From NCBI GenBank assembly GCA_965279315.1, contig OZ257145.1:3162001-3226000 (forward strand): a stretch of 64,000 nt of DNA, read 5' to 3'. Source of the stretch: JAPWJZ01 sp965279315. GTDB taxonomy: Bacteria > Pseudomonadota > Alphaproteobacteria > Micavibrionales > UBA2020. Under the pieces are notes generated by a model, which ran no database searches, had not been told where the DNA came from, and saw nothing but the letters and a program-made list of their open reading frames with translations. The first letter of the stretch is position 1. The number at the start of each line of letters is the position of its first letter. The translations under genes and the position numbers were made by a program. Of the stretch, positions 1 through 8,816 are shown in pieces.

Positions 1-917
1 ACGCGCATGCGGAACGACGTGCCGTTTTCCTTGTCGTAGCGGACTTCGGGGCCGATGCTCAGATTGATGCCGTTGCCGTCGTCTTTCAGGTCGTTGTAAT
101 AGAAACCTGCCTCGACGCCGTAATTCTGCGTGCCCGCATAGGTGCGCACGACGCCGGAGAAATTGCCAAGGCCGTATTCATTCGCGCCGTTGCGGCCCGC
201 TTTGCCGTTAAACAGGCTGGGGAAGTTGACTTCGGAATAAACGCGCGCATCGCTGCCACGGCCGATTTCAGGGCCGGACACGCGACCGACCGATGTGCCG
301 ACGATCAGCGACGCCGGCAGGCTGCCGATATGGACGTTCTTGACGCCCTCGACAAACGCGCCCGCGCGCGCGTTGCCTTCGTTGTCGCGCATGTAGCGGC
401 CGTTCACGCGCTCCACCGGGTTGTCGAAATAGCCGAGGTTGAAGCCGCCGCGATACGTCCAGTCGGACGACACCTGCGTCGTCGCGCTGCTGCCCGCGCC
501 GATATTGAACTGCACGCCGTATTCGATGCCGCTGGCGCGGCCATACCATTCTTTTTTCAGCGGCTTCATTTCAAGATATTCGCGCGTCACGTTCAGCACG
601 CCGGTCTGTTCCAGCGGCAGCAGCGTCACGTCAAAACGCGAGGGGGTCGAGATCCAGAGATTTTCGCGGGTCACATACACGGTCGGCTTGCGCGCGAAAT
701 AATCGTCGATGCGGTCGTTCAATCCGCCCGTGGACTGCACTTTCGTGTGCGGCAATGTGCCATTGTTCCAGTCAGGTTGCGCTGCGGGCACAGGCTCGGG
801 CGGCGCGCTGGGCGCTTCCTGCGCGCGCGAGGGCTGGGCGGAGAGCATCAATCCTGCGCTCATCATGGCCGAGGAAAAAACGTGCGAGAGGCCGCTGGCC
901 TTCTTGGGCTTGAACAT
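1..917 (-). CDS. Putative outer-membrane beta-barrel protein, 3' end beyond window
   Basis: The reading frame runs from an ATG at 917 off the left edge, so about 305 N-terminal residues are visible and the C-terminus is missing. A GGAGA ribosome-binding site precedes the ATG. The N-terminus is a signal peptide: a basic start (MFKPKK), a hydrophobic Met/Leu/Ala stretch, and a likely cleavage after PSRA at about residue 34. A Pro/Ala-rich linker follows. The mature part alternates polar and aromatic/glycine residues (for example TYRGGFNLGYFDN and YGVEAGFYYNDL), as in beta-barrel or autotransporter-like outer-membrane proteins. I do not recognise the family. It is transcribed away from the metalloprotein gene starting at 1077, with about 160 AT-rich bases between them. 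Confidence 0.7.
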   Translation of the reverse strand, partial: MFKPKKASGLSHVFSSAMMSAGLMLSAQPSRAQEAPSAPPEPVPAAQPDWNNGTLPHTKVQSTGGLNDRIDDYFARKPTVYVTRENLWISTPSRFDVTLLPLEQTGVLNVTREYLEMKPLKKEWYGRASGIEYGVQFNIGAGSSATTQVSSDWTYRGGFNLGYFDNPVERVNGRYMRDNEGNARAGAFVEGVKNVHIGSLPASLIVGTSVGRVSGPEIGRGSDARVYSEVNFPSLFNGKAGRNGANEYGLGNFSGVVRTYAGTQNYGVEAGFYYNDLKDDGNGINLSIGPEVRYDKENGTSFRMR

Positions 918-1076
918 AAATTTCTCCGTGACTGAAAATGTGTAGGCGGACAATATGCCGGAAATACCTTTATGTCAAACGCTCAAATAGCCTTTAAATT
1001 CAGAACATTAGCCTATTTAAGCTGTTTTTAGCATCTTGCGGCTATAATATTATGAAACCACGATCTCAGGATTTTG

Positions 1077-2132
1077 ATGCCGGATCAGCAAGTTAGCCAG
1101 TTCCTGACCAAAGAAGAGCCGAAGGTCTTCGATTTCGAAAAGGCCGTCGCCGATGCGCGACGCGATTTTCCGAGAGAGACAAAATACATCACCTTCATCG
1201 ATATCTCCGCGCCGGATGCAGAGGATAAGCTGCTGGAATGGGCAAAAAAATCCGGGATGAACCAATCGCAGCTCGATAAAATGATGACGAAGGCCGGCAA
1301 CATGGAGGCTGTTGCCAAGGTTGTGAACGGCCACACGCTGCTCGCGATGCCGTCGCAGCGCGAGAATAGCGCAGCGGAATCCTTTCCCGGGAATGCGTAC
1401 AAAAGCGCCTATTTTTGCTTCCAGCACGAGCTCGGCCATTTCGTCATCCCCGAAGGCCATGCGGCCAGCAGCAATAAATCGACGGAATACCGCGAGCATG
1501 CGGCCGACACCTTCGCCATGATGCGGGGGCTGAAGGACGGCGTCTTCCAGAAAACGGACCTGCTGCACCTGTCGAACCGCCGCGGCCACGAAATGCTGAT
1601 GACGGAGGATATCACGCACCTGACCTCGATGTCGCTCGACGCGTTGATCATCAACCCGAAAAATATCGATTTCCTGTCGCTGTCGAAGAACGAGATCGTC
1701 AAGATCGCGCAGAAACACGCCGCTGAATTCGAGATGGACGGCAAAACCGCGAGCCGCTTCCTGAAAATGCAGTTCAAGGGCAAATACGCATACGAGGACG
1801 GCGCGAACGATAAGGAAGTGCTGGAAGGAAAGATGCGCGACCTGCAGGAAATCGCCATGTCATCGCCCAAAGATTCCCAAGACTTTTACATCGCCGCCCG
1901 CATCCTCAATAACGTGCTGGAAACAGGCTCTATCAAGGTATTCGGCAACGAGTACAAGGTCGATGTCACGACCGATGAATGGAAAGAGGCGAAGCTGGCG
2001 TTGAATGAAAAAGCGGGCGACCGCGATATCGGCGCGCAAAAGGCGTCGCAGACCGTCAGCCTGACACGCCCTGAAAAGCCAAAGAATTTCGTCAGAAAGA
2101 TCGCCGACAGTTTCAAGCCCATCAAAATATAA
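1077..2132 (+). CDS. ImmA/IrrE (M78)-like HELGH metalloprotein
   Basis: A 351-residue protein with no signal peptide or membrane segment. It has the zinc motif HELGH at residues 117-121, followed by EHAAD at 140-144 and then FAMMRGL. This spacing (HExxH, then E-x-x-A-D-x-FA) matches ImmA/IrrE-type metallopeptidases, where the second Glu region completes the zinc site. The N-terminal part (YITFIDISAPDA) is shared with the paralogue at 4244-5293 (VTFVDLSSPDA), so the two are diverged copies. A TTG at 1074 is also possible; ATG at 1077 has AGGA five bases upstream. The gene converges on an ankyrin gene with a 3 bp gap. Peptidase activity and substrate are inferred from the motif only. Confidence 0.75.
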   Translation: MPDQQVSQFLTKEEPKVFDFEKAVADARRDFPRETKYITFIDISAPDAEDKLLEWAKKSGMNQSQLDKMMTKAGNMEAVAKVVNGHTLLAMPSQRENSAAESFPGNAYKSAYFCFQHELGHFVIPEGHAASSNKSTEYREHAADTFAMMRGLKDGVFQKTDLLHLSNRRGHEMLMTEDITHLTSMSLDALIINPKNIDFLSLSKNEIVKIAQKHAAEFEMDGKTASRFLKMQFKGKYAYEDGANDKEVLEGKMRDLQEIAMSSPKDSQDFYIAARILNNVLETGSIKVFGNEYKVDVTTDEWKEAKLALNEKAGDRDIGAQKASQTVSLTRPEKPKNFVRKIADSFKPIKI

Positions 2133-2135
2133 GGC

Positions 2136-3038
2136 TTATTTCGGCTTTTGCCCGTCGCGTTTTTTAAACTTTGCGGTTTTTGGGGCGGATGTTTCATGGC
2201 CGGTGCCGGTCTTCATCATGTTCTCGACATATTTCCGCTCCGCCGCTTCCAGTGTTTTCGCAAGCTCTTGGAAGCCTGCATGCGCCGCCTCCTGGCTTGC
2301 TGTGCGGCCGTCATCGTTCACATGCGTGACATCCGCGCCTGCATCCAGCAGCAGCTTCACGGCCTTGCCCGCGTTGTTGCGGGCGGCAACGGTGAGCGCG
2401 GATTGCCCATGCGTGCTGACGCCCCCGATGGTTGCTTTCCTGACGATCAGCGCATGTAGCGCATAATCGTTATCGGTCGAGGCCGCGACCATCACCAGCG
2501 TCGTGTTGTCGCTGGATTTCTGGTTCACATCCGCATTTGCACCCAGCAGCGCATCGAATATCTCGCGTCCGCGCGCATTGGTGCCCATCCATTTGATCGC
2601 GGTTTCCAGCGGCCGCACATCGTCGGGCGTTGCGGCATTGGGACTGATGCCGTGTTTCAGCATCTCCGCCAGCGTCTCCAGATGGCCTTTTTGCACGACA
2701 AGCTGCATAGGCGCGCGCTTGGCACGGTCGCCCAGCCACGGGTTTGCCTTGTTTTGCATCAGTGTGCCGATGACGCCTGTCTTGCCCTCTTTCGCAGCAA
2801 TCACAAGCGCGCTGTCGCCATTGTCGTTCTTGCCGTCCACATCGACGCCGCTGCTGATGATCAACTGCACGCGATGCGCGTCCTCCTGCATCACCGCCGC
2901 GATCAGATCGTCGACCTTGTAGCGGGGCGGGCGTTCGGCGGGCGGCAGGCGCGACGCGTCATTGAACGCACCCCGCACATCAGGGCTGCGCGGCCTTGCC
3001 ATTTCGGGCATATCAGCCGGTGCGCGCTCCCCGTTCAT
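2136..3038 (-). CDS. Ankyrin-repeat protein, downstream member of coupled pair
   Basis: A 300-residue protein with about six ankyrin repeats between roughly residues 40 and 265, seen from helix pairs and turns such as GADVTHVNDDGRTA and SALVIAAKEG. Ankyrin repeats bind proteins. There is no signal peptide. Its ATG overlaps the stop of the upstream ankyrin gene by 4 bp (ATGA), so translation is probably coupled. The C-terminus is basic and carries SAPKTAKFKK, a motif also found in the upstream ankyrin protein, the HELGH protein at 4244 and the protein at 10716-11261. A partner role with the flanking HELGH proteins is inference from context. Confidence 0.85.
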   Translation of the reverse strand: MNGERAPADMPEMARPRSPDVRGAFNDASRLPPAERPPRYKVDDLIAAVMQEDAHRVQLIISSGVDVDGKNDNGDSALVIAAKEGKTGVIGTLMQNKANPWLGDRAKRAPMQLVVQKGHLETLAEMLKHGISPNAATPDDVRPLETAIKWMGTNARGREIFDALLGANADVNQKSSDNTTLVMVAASTDNDYALHALIVRKATIGGVSTHGQSALTVAARNNAGKAVKLLLDAGADVTHVNDDGRTASQEAAHAGFQELAKTLEAAERKYVENMMKTGTGHETSAPKTAKFKKRDGQKPK

Positions 3039-4099
3039 GCCGGCGGCCCTTTCTTGCGGAACGATGCGGTGCGGGGCGCGGATTTGCCTGTGCCCTTCAA
3101 GCCCGTGCGCAACGCGCCCTCCAGCTGTTTGGCGCGTTCAATGTCGATGAGGTTGACGAAGGCTGTGTGCCCCTCTTCCAGCGCCTGCGCGCGCGCATCG
3201 TTGCCATGGTCGTTTTTACGGTGAAGGTCGAAGCCCGCATCAATCAGCATCTTGCCCGCAATGACCGATCCCGAACGCGCTGCCAGCATCAGCGCATCCG
3301 TGCCGTCGCCGGTTTTGTAATCCATCACTATGCCTGCCTTGATCATGTATCCCAGCGCATGGCCGTTGCCCGTGCGCGCCGCCTGCATATACGGCGGCGG
3401 ACGCGAACCGCGCGGCTGTGTCAGGTCGGCGCCCAATTCTGTCAGGGTATCGAACATTGCGTTTTCGCCCTTCAGCACCGTATGCATGACGGGCGTCAGT
3501 GAATCCTTGTTGTGGAGATCGAGGTTCGCGCCGTGCTGTTTCAGCAGCTTCACCATGCTGTCGCGGCCGCTCATGGTGGCCAGCAGCACGGCGGTGTTGC
3601 CGTTTTCATCTGCAAGGTCGGGGCTCGCTTTTTTATCCAGCAGCAGCGTGGCAATCGCGTCGTCGCCGGATTCAGCCGCGACCATCAGCGGCGTCACATC
3701 GACATCGCTGCGCAAATCCGGGTTCGCCCCGCCGTCCAGCAGGATGCGCACCATTTTTTCGTCATGATCGGTCACCGCCAAGATCAGCGGATGGAGCAGC
3801 ATGTTGTTCGGCCTGTTGGGGTTCGCCTTTGCCGCCAGCAGGATTTCAACAGCATCATACTGTTTGGCGCGCACCGCCTCGATCAGCGGCGTATCGCCCA
3901 TTGTGTCGATGGCATTCACATCCGCGCCGAGCGCGATCAGGTCGTTGAGGGTATGGAGGTCGCCGCTGCGGGCGGCGGCGAGTATCTGGCGGTCAAGATC
4001 GGCCTGCTTGGGGCGATAAACGGGCGCTTCCGCCAGCGGCGCGCTCGCGCGCTGGAAGGCGGATGATAAAGCCCCTGATGGCTGCTCTTGTTGCGTCAC
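3035..4099 (-). CDS. Ankyrin-repeat protein, upstream member of coupled pair
   Basis: A 354-residue protein made almost entirely of eight or nine ankyrin repeats (about residues 28-315), with typical TPL(I/M) helices and LLLxxGAxP/D turns. It has no secretion signal. The start is GTG at 4099. The last 15 residues contain SAPRTASFRKK, the clearest copy of a short motif seen in several otherwise unrelated proteins of this window. It lies divergent to the HELGH gene at 4244, with a shared AT-rich 144 bp spacer, and is overlapped by 4 bp by the next ankyrin gene. Function beyond protein binding is unknown. Confidence 0.85.
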   Translation of the reverse strand: MTQQEQPSGALSSAFQRASAPLAEAPVYRPKQADLDRQILAAARSGDLHTLNDLIALGADVNAIDTMGDTPLIEAVRAKQYDAVEILLAAKANPNRPNNMLLHPLILAVTDHDEKMVRILLDGGANPDLRSDVDVTPLMVAAESGDDAIATLLLDKKASPDLADENGNTAVLLATMSGRDSMVKLLKQHGANLDLHNKDSLTPVMHTVLKGENAMFDTLTELGADLTQPRGSRPPPYMQAARTGNGHALGYMIKAGIVMDYKTGDGTDALMLAARSGSVIAGKMLIDAGFDLHRKNDHGNDARAQALEEGHTAFVNLIDIERAKQLEGALRTGLKGTGKSAPRTASFRKKGPPA

Positions 4100-4195
4100 A
4101 CGCTGCCTGTCGATATGGGTTTAACCGATGCTATATATATACCTGATTTTGTTGAATAAATCATTAATCATATGGTAAGTGAAACGGGCTTGCGG

Positions 4196-4224
4196 TTGAC
4201 ATCCCTATCTCTTTGTAATATCTA
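4196..4224 (+). promoter_or_regulatory. Candidate sigma70-type promoter for the HELGH gene at 4244
   Basis: A perfect TTGACA at 4196-4201 is followed, after 17 bp, by a weak TATCTA at 4219-4224. The overlapping TAATAT at 4216 would leave only 14 bp. The box lies inside a longer reading frame beginning at 4172, which favours the downstream start at 4244 or 4250. Confidence 0.45.
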
Positions 4225-4243
4225 TGTAAAATATTTGCACAGG

Positions 4244-5293
4244 ATGATGATGACCGACACTGCCACCCCATCCCCCGTTTTCGATCACGCCGCTTCCGTT
4301 TTGGCCGCACGGCGCGACTACCCGCAGGAAACGGCGCAGGTGACCTTTGTCGACCTATCATCGCCGGATGCCGCCCAGCAATTGCGCGGCTGGCTGCGCA
4401 AGGCCTCGCCCGCCTTTATCCGTTCACTGGGTGAAAACGAGCCGCCTGAAACCGCGATATTTCATGCGGTCGAGAAATTCCTCCTGAAAAACGGCGTGGC
4501 CGAGGTCGATTACGCCAGCGGCAATATACTTGTCGCATCAGCATCGCAGCCGAAATCGAAATACCTTGGCGCGACCGCCACCACCGCGCAGGAAGCGGCT
4601 TATGCCTTCGCGCATGAACTGGGCCATGCGATTGTGCGCAGCGGCTTCACCGCCAACTGGCGCGGCATGACGCGGCACGGCAAGCCATCGCTGCATGACG
4701 CCCTGCCCCATCAACGGGCGGAAGCGGAAATGGCGGCGGATGTTTTCGCGGTGTTGCGCAACCTGTCGCACCAGACGATGACGCTGGAACAGGCGCGCCA
4801 GGTATCGCTCACCCGTGCCATGCGCGCACCCGGCATCCACACCACCTCCCCCGCGCTGGATGCGGCGCTGGAAAATATCGGCGCCGCCAGTTTGTCGCCG
4901 CAGGGCGTGCAGGCGATGGCCGAAACGATCGCGCAGCGTCACGCCCCGAAAGCGGGCGAGATCGAGGAATTGGCGAACCGGCTGGCATGGATGAAGCCCG
5001 TGCCGAAAGCGCCCGATAGCGGGCATGACATGGCAGCAAGGCTGAAGGGCGTTTTCGACAAGATTTCACATCGTGCGCCGCGCACCGCATCGTTGCCGCA
5101 GGGCACGATGCGGCTGGAAAAGCTGACGCAGCAGGAATGGCTGCAGAATGTCGCGGAAGTGTTCAATGCCGCGCCCAGGGGTTCGCTTGCCGCGCATGTG
5201 ACGGAAAAAATCCTGCGCCATACACCGAAAAGCCAGATCAGCGGCAAGGCGCTGAAACAGGCGTGCAAAAAGCTGAACCGCAAGAACGGCTAG
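4244..5293 (+). CDS. ImmA/IrrE (M78)-like HELGH metalloprotein, paralogue
   Basis: A 349-residue protein with HELGH at residues 124-128 and, about 40 residues on, EMAADVFAVL. This is the same zinc-site layout as the protein at 1077-2132. A matching N-terminal strand (VTFVDLSSPDA) confirms paralogy. Residues 278-285 read APRTASLP, the motif found at the C-termini of the neighbouring ankyrin proteins. I chose ATG at 4244 because a TTGACA promoter box lies within the longer frame (start 4172) and AGG sits just upstream. ATGs at 4247 and 4250 are equally possible. Intracellular by lack of signal. It converges on the TerC gene with a 2 bp gap. Confidence 0.75.
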   Translation: MMMTDTATPSPVFDHAASVLAARRDYPQETAQVTFVDLSSPDAAQQLRGWLRKASPAFIRSLGENEPPETAIFHAVEKFLLKNGVAEVDYASGNILVASASQPKSKYLGATATTAQEAAYAFAHELGHAIVRSGFTANWRGMTRHGKPSLHDALPHQRAEAEMAADVFAVLRNLSHQTMTLEQARQVSLTRAMRAPGIHTTSPALDAALENIGAASLSPQGVQAMAETIAQRHAPKAGEIEELANRLAWMKPVPKAPDSGHDMAARLKGVFDKISHRAPRTASLPQGTMRLEKLTQQEWLQNVAEVFNAAPRGSLAAHVTEKILRHTPKSQISGKALKQACKKLNRKNG

Positions 5294-5295
5294 GC

Positions 5296-6849
5296 TTATT
5301 CCTCGACGATTTTATTGACCTTGATCTTGGCGATGCGGCGGCCATCCATCTGCTTGACCTTGATGCGCCAGCCCTGCCAGTCCAGCTGGTCGCCGACCGC
5401 AGGCATCCGGCCAAGGCTGTGCAGCACCAGCCCCGCAATGGTCGCGAAATGGCCGTCCGGCGTATAATCGACGCCCAGTTTATGCGCGACGTCATAGACC
5501 GACGCCATGCCGTCAATCGTCAGCCCGCCTTCGGCATTTTCGTGGATCGACAGCGGCGCATAGGGTTCATGCTGGCTGGGGAATTCACCGGCGATCGCCT
5601 CCAGCAAATCAAGATGCGTGACGACGCCGGCGACACCGTCTTCGCTATCGGTCACGACCGCGATGCCGGCGGGGTATTTTTTCAGGAATTCCAGCAACGC
5701 CATAACCGTTGTGTCTTCGCGCACGAACAATGGCTCTTCCAGCAGCCTGTCCATCGTCTGGCGGTCGCCGCCCAGCCATTTGGCGAGGAATTCATCCTTG
5801 CGCAAGATGCCCACGACGTTATCAAGGTCGCCGTCAATCGCCAGCAGGCGGGAGCGTTCCGCCTTGCGCACGGCCTCAAGCAACTCCTTGTCGGGGCGCG
5901 ACATATCGACCGACACGATATCGCGGCGCGGCGTCATCACGGTATGCACGGGGCGCGCGGCGAGGTTCAAAACGCCGCGCAGCATCTGTTTTTCGGATGA
6001 CGACAGCACGCCCGTCTGCGCGGCTTCCGCCAGCACGGCGTTCGCCTCGCGCATGTCCTCGACCGTTTCCAGCGGTTTTGCGCCCATCAGTTTCAGGATC
6101 GCGTCCGCCGTGCGTTCGCGCACATCGGTCGTCTTGACGCGCTTTTTCAGCTTCGCCTGCGCGAACTGGTTGAAGCTTTCGACGATAATCGAGAAGCTGA
6201 TCGCGGCATAAAGATAGCCCTTGGGCAGGTGATAGCCGAAACCGTCCAGCACAAGGCTGAAACCCACCATCAGCAGGAAGCCAAGGCAGAGCATCACGAC
6301 GGTCGGGTGCTTGTTGACGAAGGTCGTCAGCGCCTTGCTGACCGACACCATGATGGCAATCGCAATCGTAACCGCGATGATCATGACCATCAGGTGTTCC
6401 GTCATACCGATCGCCATGATGACAGCATCGAGCGAGAAGACGGCATCAAGGATGACGATCTGGATGACGACCATCCAGAATTGCGCCTTCAGCGCGGGCC
6501 CCTTGCGCTGGCCGTGGCCTTCGATGCGGCCATGGACTTCGGTGGTTGCCTTATAAAGCAGGAACAGCCCGCCGCCGACCAGAATGCAGTCGCGCGCCGA
6601 AAAATCACGGCCCATCAGGTGCAGCCACGGCGTGGTGAGCGACGCCATCCAGGAGATGGTCGCCAGCAGGACGATGCGCATGGCAAGAGCAAGGAACAGC
6701 CCGAGCTTTCGCGCGCGGTCACGCTGCTTTTGCGGCAGCTTGTCGACGAGGATGGCGATAAAGACGAGGTTGTCGATGCCCAGCACAAGCTCGAGCACGA
6801 CCAGCGTGACCAGGCCCGCCCAGGCGGTCGGATCCATCAGCCATTCCAT
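5296..6849 (-). CDS. TerC-family membrane protein with CBS pair and CorC/HlyC domain
   Basis: A 517-residue protein of the YoaE/YegH type. Residues 1-235 form the TerC membrane domain (about seven hydrophobic segments, with ELVLGIDNLVFIA near the start and VFSLDAVIMAIG near 140). A CBS-domain pair follows at roughly 300-420 (VMTPRRDIVSVD, then GIAVVTDSEDGVAGVVTHLD). The C-terminal CorC/HlyC transporter-associated domain ends the protein. Family members are implicated in metal-ion export or homeostasis; substrate here is unknown. The length fits the three-domain family. It follows nusG by 38 bp on the same strand, where ribosomal protein genes usually lie. Confidence 0.9.
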   Translation of the reverse strand: MEWLMDPTAWAGLVTLVVLELVLGIDNLVFIAILVDKLPQKQRDRARKLGLFLALAMRIVLLATISWMASLTTPWLHLMGRDFSARDCILVGGGLFLLYKATTEVHGRIEGHGQRKGPALKAQFWMVVIQIVILDAVFSLDAVIMAIGMTEHLMVMIIAVTIAIAIMVSVSKALTTFVNKHPTVVMLCLGFLLMVGFSLVLDGFGYHLPKGYLYAAISFSIIVESFNQFAQAKLKKRVKTTDVRERTADAILKLMGAKPLETVEDMREANAVLAEAAQTGVLSSSEKQMLRGVLNLAARPVHTVMTPRRDIVSVDMSRPDKELLEAVRKAERSRLLAIDGDLDNVVGILRKDEFLAKWLGGDRQTMDRLLEEPLFVREDTTVMALLEFLKKYPAGIAVVTDSEDGVAGVVTHLDLLEAIAGEFPSQHEPYAPLSIHENAEGGLTIDGMASVYDVAHKLGVDYTPDGHFATIAGLVLHSLGRMPAVGDQLDWQGWRIKVKQMDGRRIAKIKVNKIVEE

Positions 6850-6887
6850 TTAAGGACAGCCCCGGTGCATGAAGGGTAAATCCCGTA

Positions 6888-7421
6888 TCAGGTCTTTTCG
6901 ACCTGGCTGAAATCCAGCTCGACCGGCGTGGAGCGACCGAAGATCGAGACGAGGACCTTCAGGCGGCTCTTCTGTTCGTCGATTTCCTCGACGACGCCGT
7001 TGAACGAGTTGAACGGGCCGTCGCAGACTTTGACCTGCTCGCCGATTTCGTACATGACGGAAGGACGGGGGCGTTCTGCGCCATCGACCATCTGTTTCAG
7101 CAGGCGCTGCGCTTCGGTTTCCGAGATGGGCTGCGGCTTGGTGCCTGCGGCGCCCAGGAACCCGGTCACTTTCGGGGTGTTTTTGACAAGGTGCCAGGCA
7201 TCGTCGTTCATGTCCATTTTCACGAGCACATAGCCCGGGAAGAATTTGCGCTCGGCGTTGACTTTCTGGCCGCGGCGGACTTCGACGACTTCTTCGGTCG
7301 GCACCATCACTTCGGCGATATACTGGTCGAGGCCGCGTTTCTTGGCGGTTTCGAGGATGGAGGATGCGACTTTTTTCTCGAAGCCGGAGTAAACATGAAG
7401 GACGTACCAGCGCTGTGCCAT
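6888..7421 (-). CDS. nusG: Transcription termination/antitermination protein NusG
   Basis: A 177-residue protein, normal length for NusG. The N-terminal NGN domain (WYVLHVYSGFEKKVA, then FPGYVLVKMDMND) binds RNA polymerase. The C-terminal KOW domain (VCDGPFNSFNGVVEEID) contacts Rho or ribosomal protein S10. It is 13 bp downstream of secE on the same strand, the conserved secE-nusG order. Unusually, the next gene downstream is a TerC protein rather than rplK. Confidence 0.97.
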   Translation of the reverse strand: MAQRWYVLHVYSGFEKKVASSILETAKKRGLDQYIAEVMVPTEEVVEVRRGQKVNAERKFFPGYVLVKMDMNDDAWHLVKNTPKVTGFLGAAGTKPQPISETEAQRLLKQMVDGAERPRPSVMYEIGEQVKVCDGPFNSFNGVVEEIDEQKSRLKVLVSIFGRSTPVELDFSQVEKT

Positions 7422-7434
7422 GATTTTCTATCTC

Positions 7435-7635
7435 TTAAAATTTGGTGCCGAGTGTCAGGATAAACTTGATCGCGCTGGAGATGACCCAGTCGGAGAACAA
7501 CAGGATCATCGCCATGATAAAGACCATGATGAACACGACGATCGTGGTGGTCACGGTTTCCTTGCGCGACGGCCAGCTCACCTTCAGCGTTTCCTGACGG
7601 ACTTCGCGGGCGAACTGGGCGATATTCTTCGACAT
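7435..7635 (-). CDS. secE: Preprotein translocase subunit SecE
   Basis: A 66-residue SecE of the short single-membrane-segment type. The conserved cytoplasmic amphipathic segment VSWPSRKET lies at residues 19-27, and one membrane helix spans about residues 30-60. It holds SecY in the SecYEG channel of the inner membrane. AAGG lies seven bases before the ATG. It is flanked by tRNA-Trp upstream and nusG downstream, the standard bacterial arrangement. Confidence 0.96.
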   Translation of the reverse strand: MSKNIAQFAREVRQETLKVSWPSRKETVTTTIVVFIMVFIMAMILLFSDWVISSAIKFILTLGTKF

Positions 7636-7687
7636 ATATTGCCTTACCTTTTTTCTTTTAGTGCCAATCCATCCCCCTTGCGGGAAA

Positions 7688-7763
7688 TGGCAGGAGCGGA
7701 GGGACTCGAACCCCCAACCCTCGGTTTTGGAGACCGATGCTCTACCAATTGAGCCACGCTCCT
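7688..7763 (-). tRNA. tRNA-Trp (CCA anticodon)
   Basis: The cloverleaf folds fully: acceptor AGGAGCG/CGCTCCT, D arm with GGCTCAATTGGT, anticodon stem-loop TCGGT-CTCCAAA-ACCGA giving anticodon CCA, T arm GGTTCGAGTC. The discriminator is G and CCA is encoded. It precedes secE, as in most bacteria. Confidence 0.97.
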
Positions 7764-7878
7764 TCGTGCCGTTTTCCCCCTGCGACCCCTCGTTTCCGGA
7801 GACCGGATTTGAGAGATTCTAAATTTTGGGAGGTTAACTTGACCGTTTATATATCGCAGTTCCGGCGCAAATCAAAGG

Positions 7879-7906
7879 AAAAAACGGCGTTTTTTTTGTT
7901 CGCCGC
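7879..7906 (-). terminator. Candidate intrinsic terminator after DUF4919-like gene
   Basis: On the minus strand, a 5 bp CGGCG/CGCCG stem with an A-rich 11-base loop is followed by six T residues. It lies about 30 bp past the stop at 7934. The stem is short, so strength is uncertain. Confidence 0.5.
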
Positions 7907-7933
7907 AGCATGTTTCTGGAAATCCACGAAAAA

Positions 7934-8644
7934 TCAGCCGCGATTGGGCGCGGTCAGGATGACGTTCACGTTGAAAAACATCTCCTGCGGCTCCGGCTTG
8001 CCGTCGGGCGACGCAGTCTGCGGGTTGATGTATTTCAGCACATCCCAGAACTGGCCGTTGTTCTGGCGGAATTCCTGCCCCACCAGACGGTAGTGGAAGG
8101 TTTTCAGGATCATGTGCTCTTCTGCGGGGTCGATGACTTTGAACGCCGTTTCAGGCGTCTTGCCGTCGCCCGTCAGGCGGATGGAGCGCAGGATGTCGCG
8201 GAAGGCGTTTTCATGGAGCGTCTTGTTGATGACGCTGGTCTTGGTCTTCGTCCACAGGTCGATCGCCTGCAGGTGGGAACGGTAATGGGCGAAATGCTTG
8301 TCCAGCAGGTCGCGATACGCCTTCACGTTTTCGTCCGTGGGGCTGGCGACCACCTGCATCCCGGCGCGCTGCAGCGAATACCATATTGCCTGAGCGCCGC
8401 CATAGGGGTCATAGAACGAGGTCTGGACGTAAAGGTTGCGCAGTTGCGTCCAGTCGATCTTGGCCGGGTTCGCGCTATCCGCATTCGCCCTGGCGACCAG
8501 CGCCAGATATTCGTCGTCCTTGGATACCGCCGCCACAATAGCAGGTGTCGTCGACGTCGTGCCTGTCACAGGCTGCGCCTGCGCCACCAACGGAGCTGCC
8601 GCACAGGTCGCTGCGAGCAAAAGGGCAAACAGATAATTCTTCAC
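7934..8644 (-). CDS. Secreted DUF4919-like protein
   Basis: A 236-residue protein with a clear signal peptide (MKNYLFALLLAATCAAAPLVAQA, cut near residue 23 or 24). The mature part begins with a Thr-rich segment and then contains WTQLRNLYVQTSFYDPYGG, which resembles DUF4919 proteins. The rest is helical with no recognised catalytic motif. The start is GTG at 8644, with GGAG six bases upstream; this start overlaps a TTCACGTGAA palindrome. Function is unknown. The protein is expected in the periplasm or outside the cell. The DUF4919 assignment is from memory of the motif, not a search. Confidence 0.7.
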   Translation of the reverse strand: MKNYLFALLLAATCAAAPLVAQAQPVTGTTSTTPAIVAAVSKDDEYLALVARANADSANPAKIDWTQLRNLYVQTSFYDPYGGAQAIWYSLQRAGMQVVASPTDENVKAYRDLLDKHFAHYRSHLQAIDLWTKTKTSVINKTLHENAFRDILRSIRLTGDGKTPETAFKVIDPAEEHMILKTFHYRLVGQEFRQNNGQFWDVLKYINPQTASPDGKPEPQEMFFNVNVILTAPNRG

Positions 8645-8649
8645 GTGAA
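8640..8649. promoter_or_regulatory. TTCACGTGAA palindrome (parS core-like)
   Basis: A perfect 10 bp palindrome identical to the centre of the bacterial parS consensus TGTTTCACGTGAAACA. The outer bases fit less well (about 13 of 16). It overlaps the GTG start of the DUF4919-like gene, so part of the match may be chance. A similar TTCACGGGAA lies at 8685-8694. Confidence 0.35.
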
Positions 8650-8816
8650 ACTCCGGTCAGTTCGTTGCCCTCTATTTCACGTTATTCACGGGAAAAAACA
8701 AGCCCCCAAGCGACAAATCATTTGCAGCCGTTCCCACGCACATCTTCAACCATTACATCAATTGAAGATTGAGAAAATTGCCAATAAATCTATATTTATA
8801 AATAACTTATCGAGAA

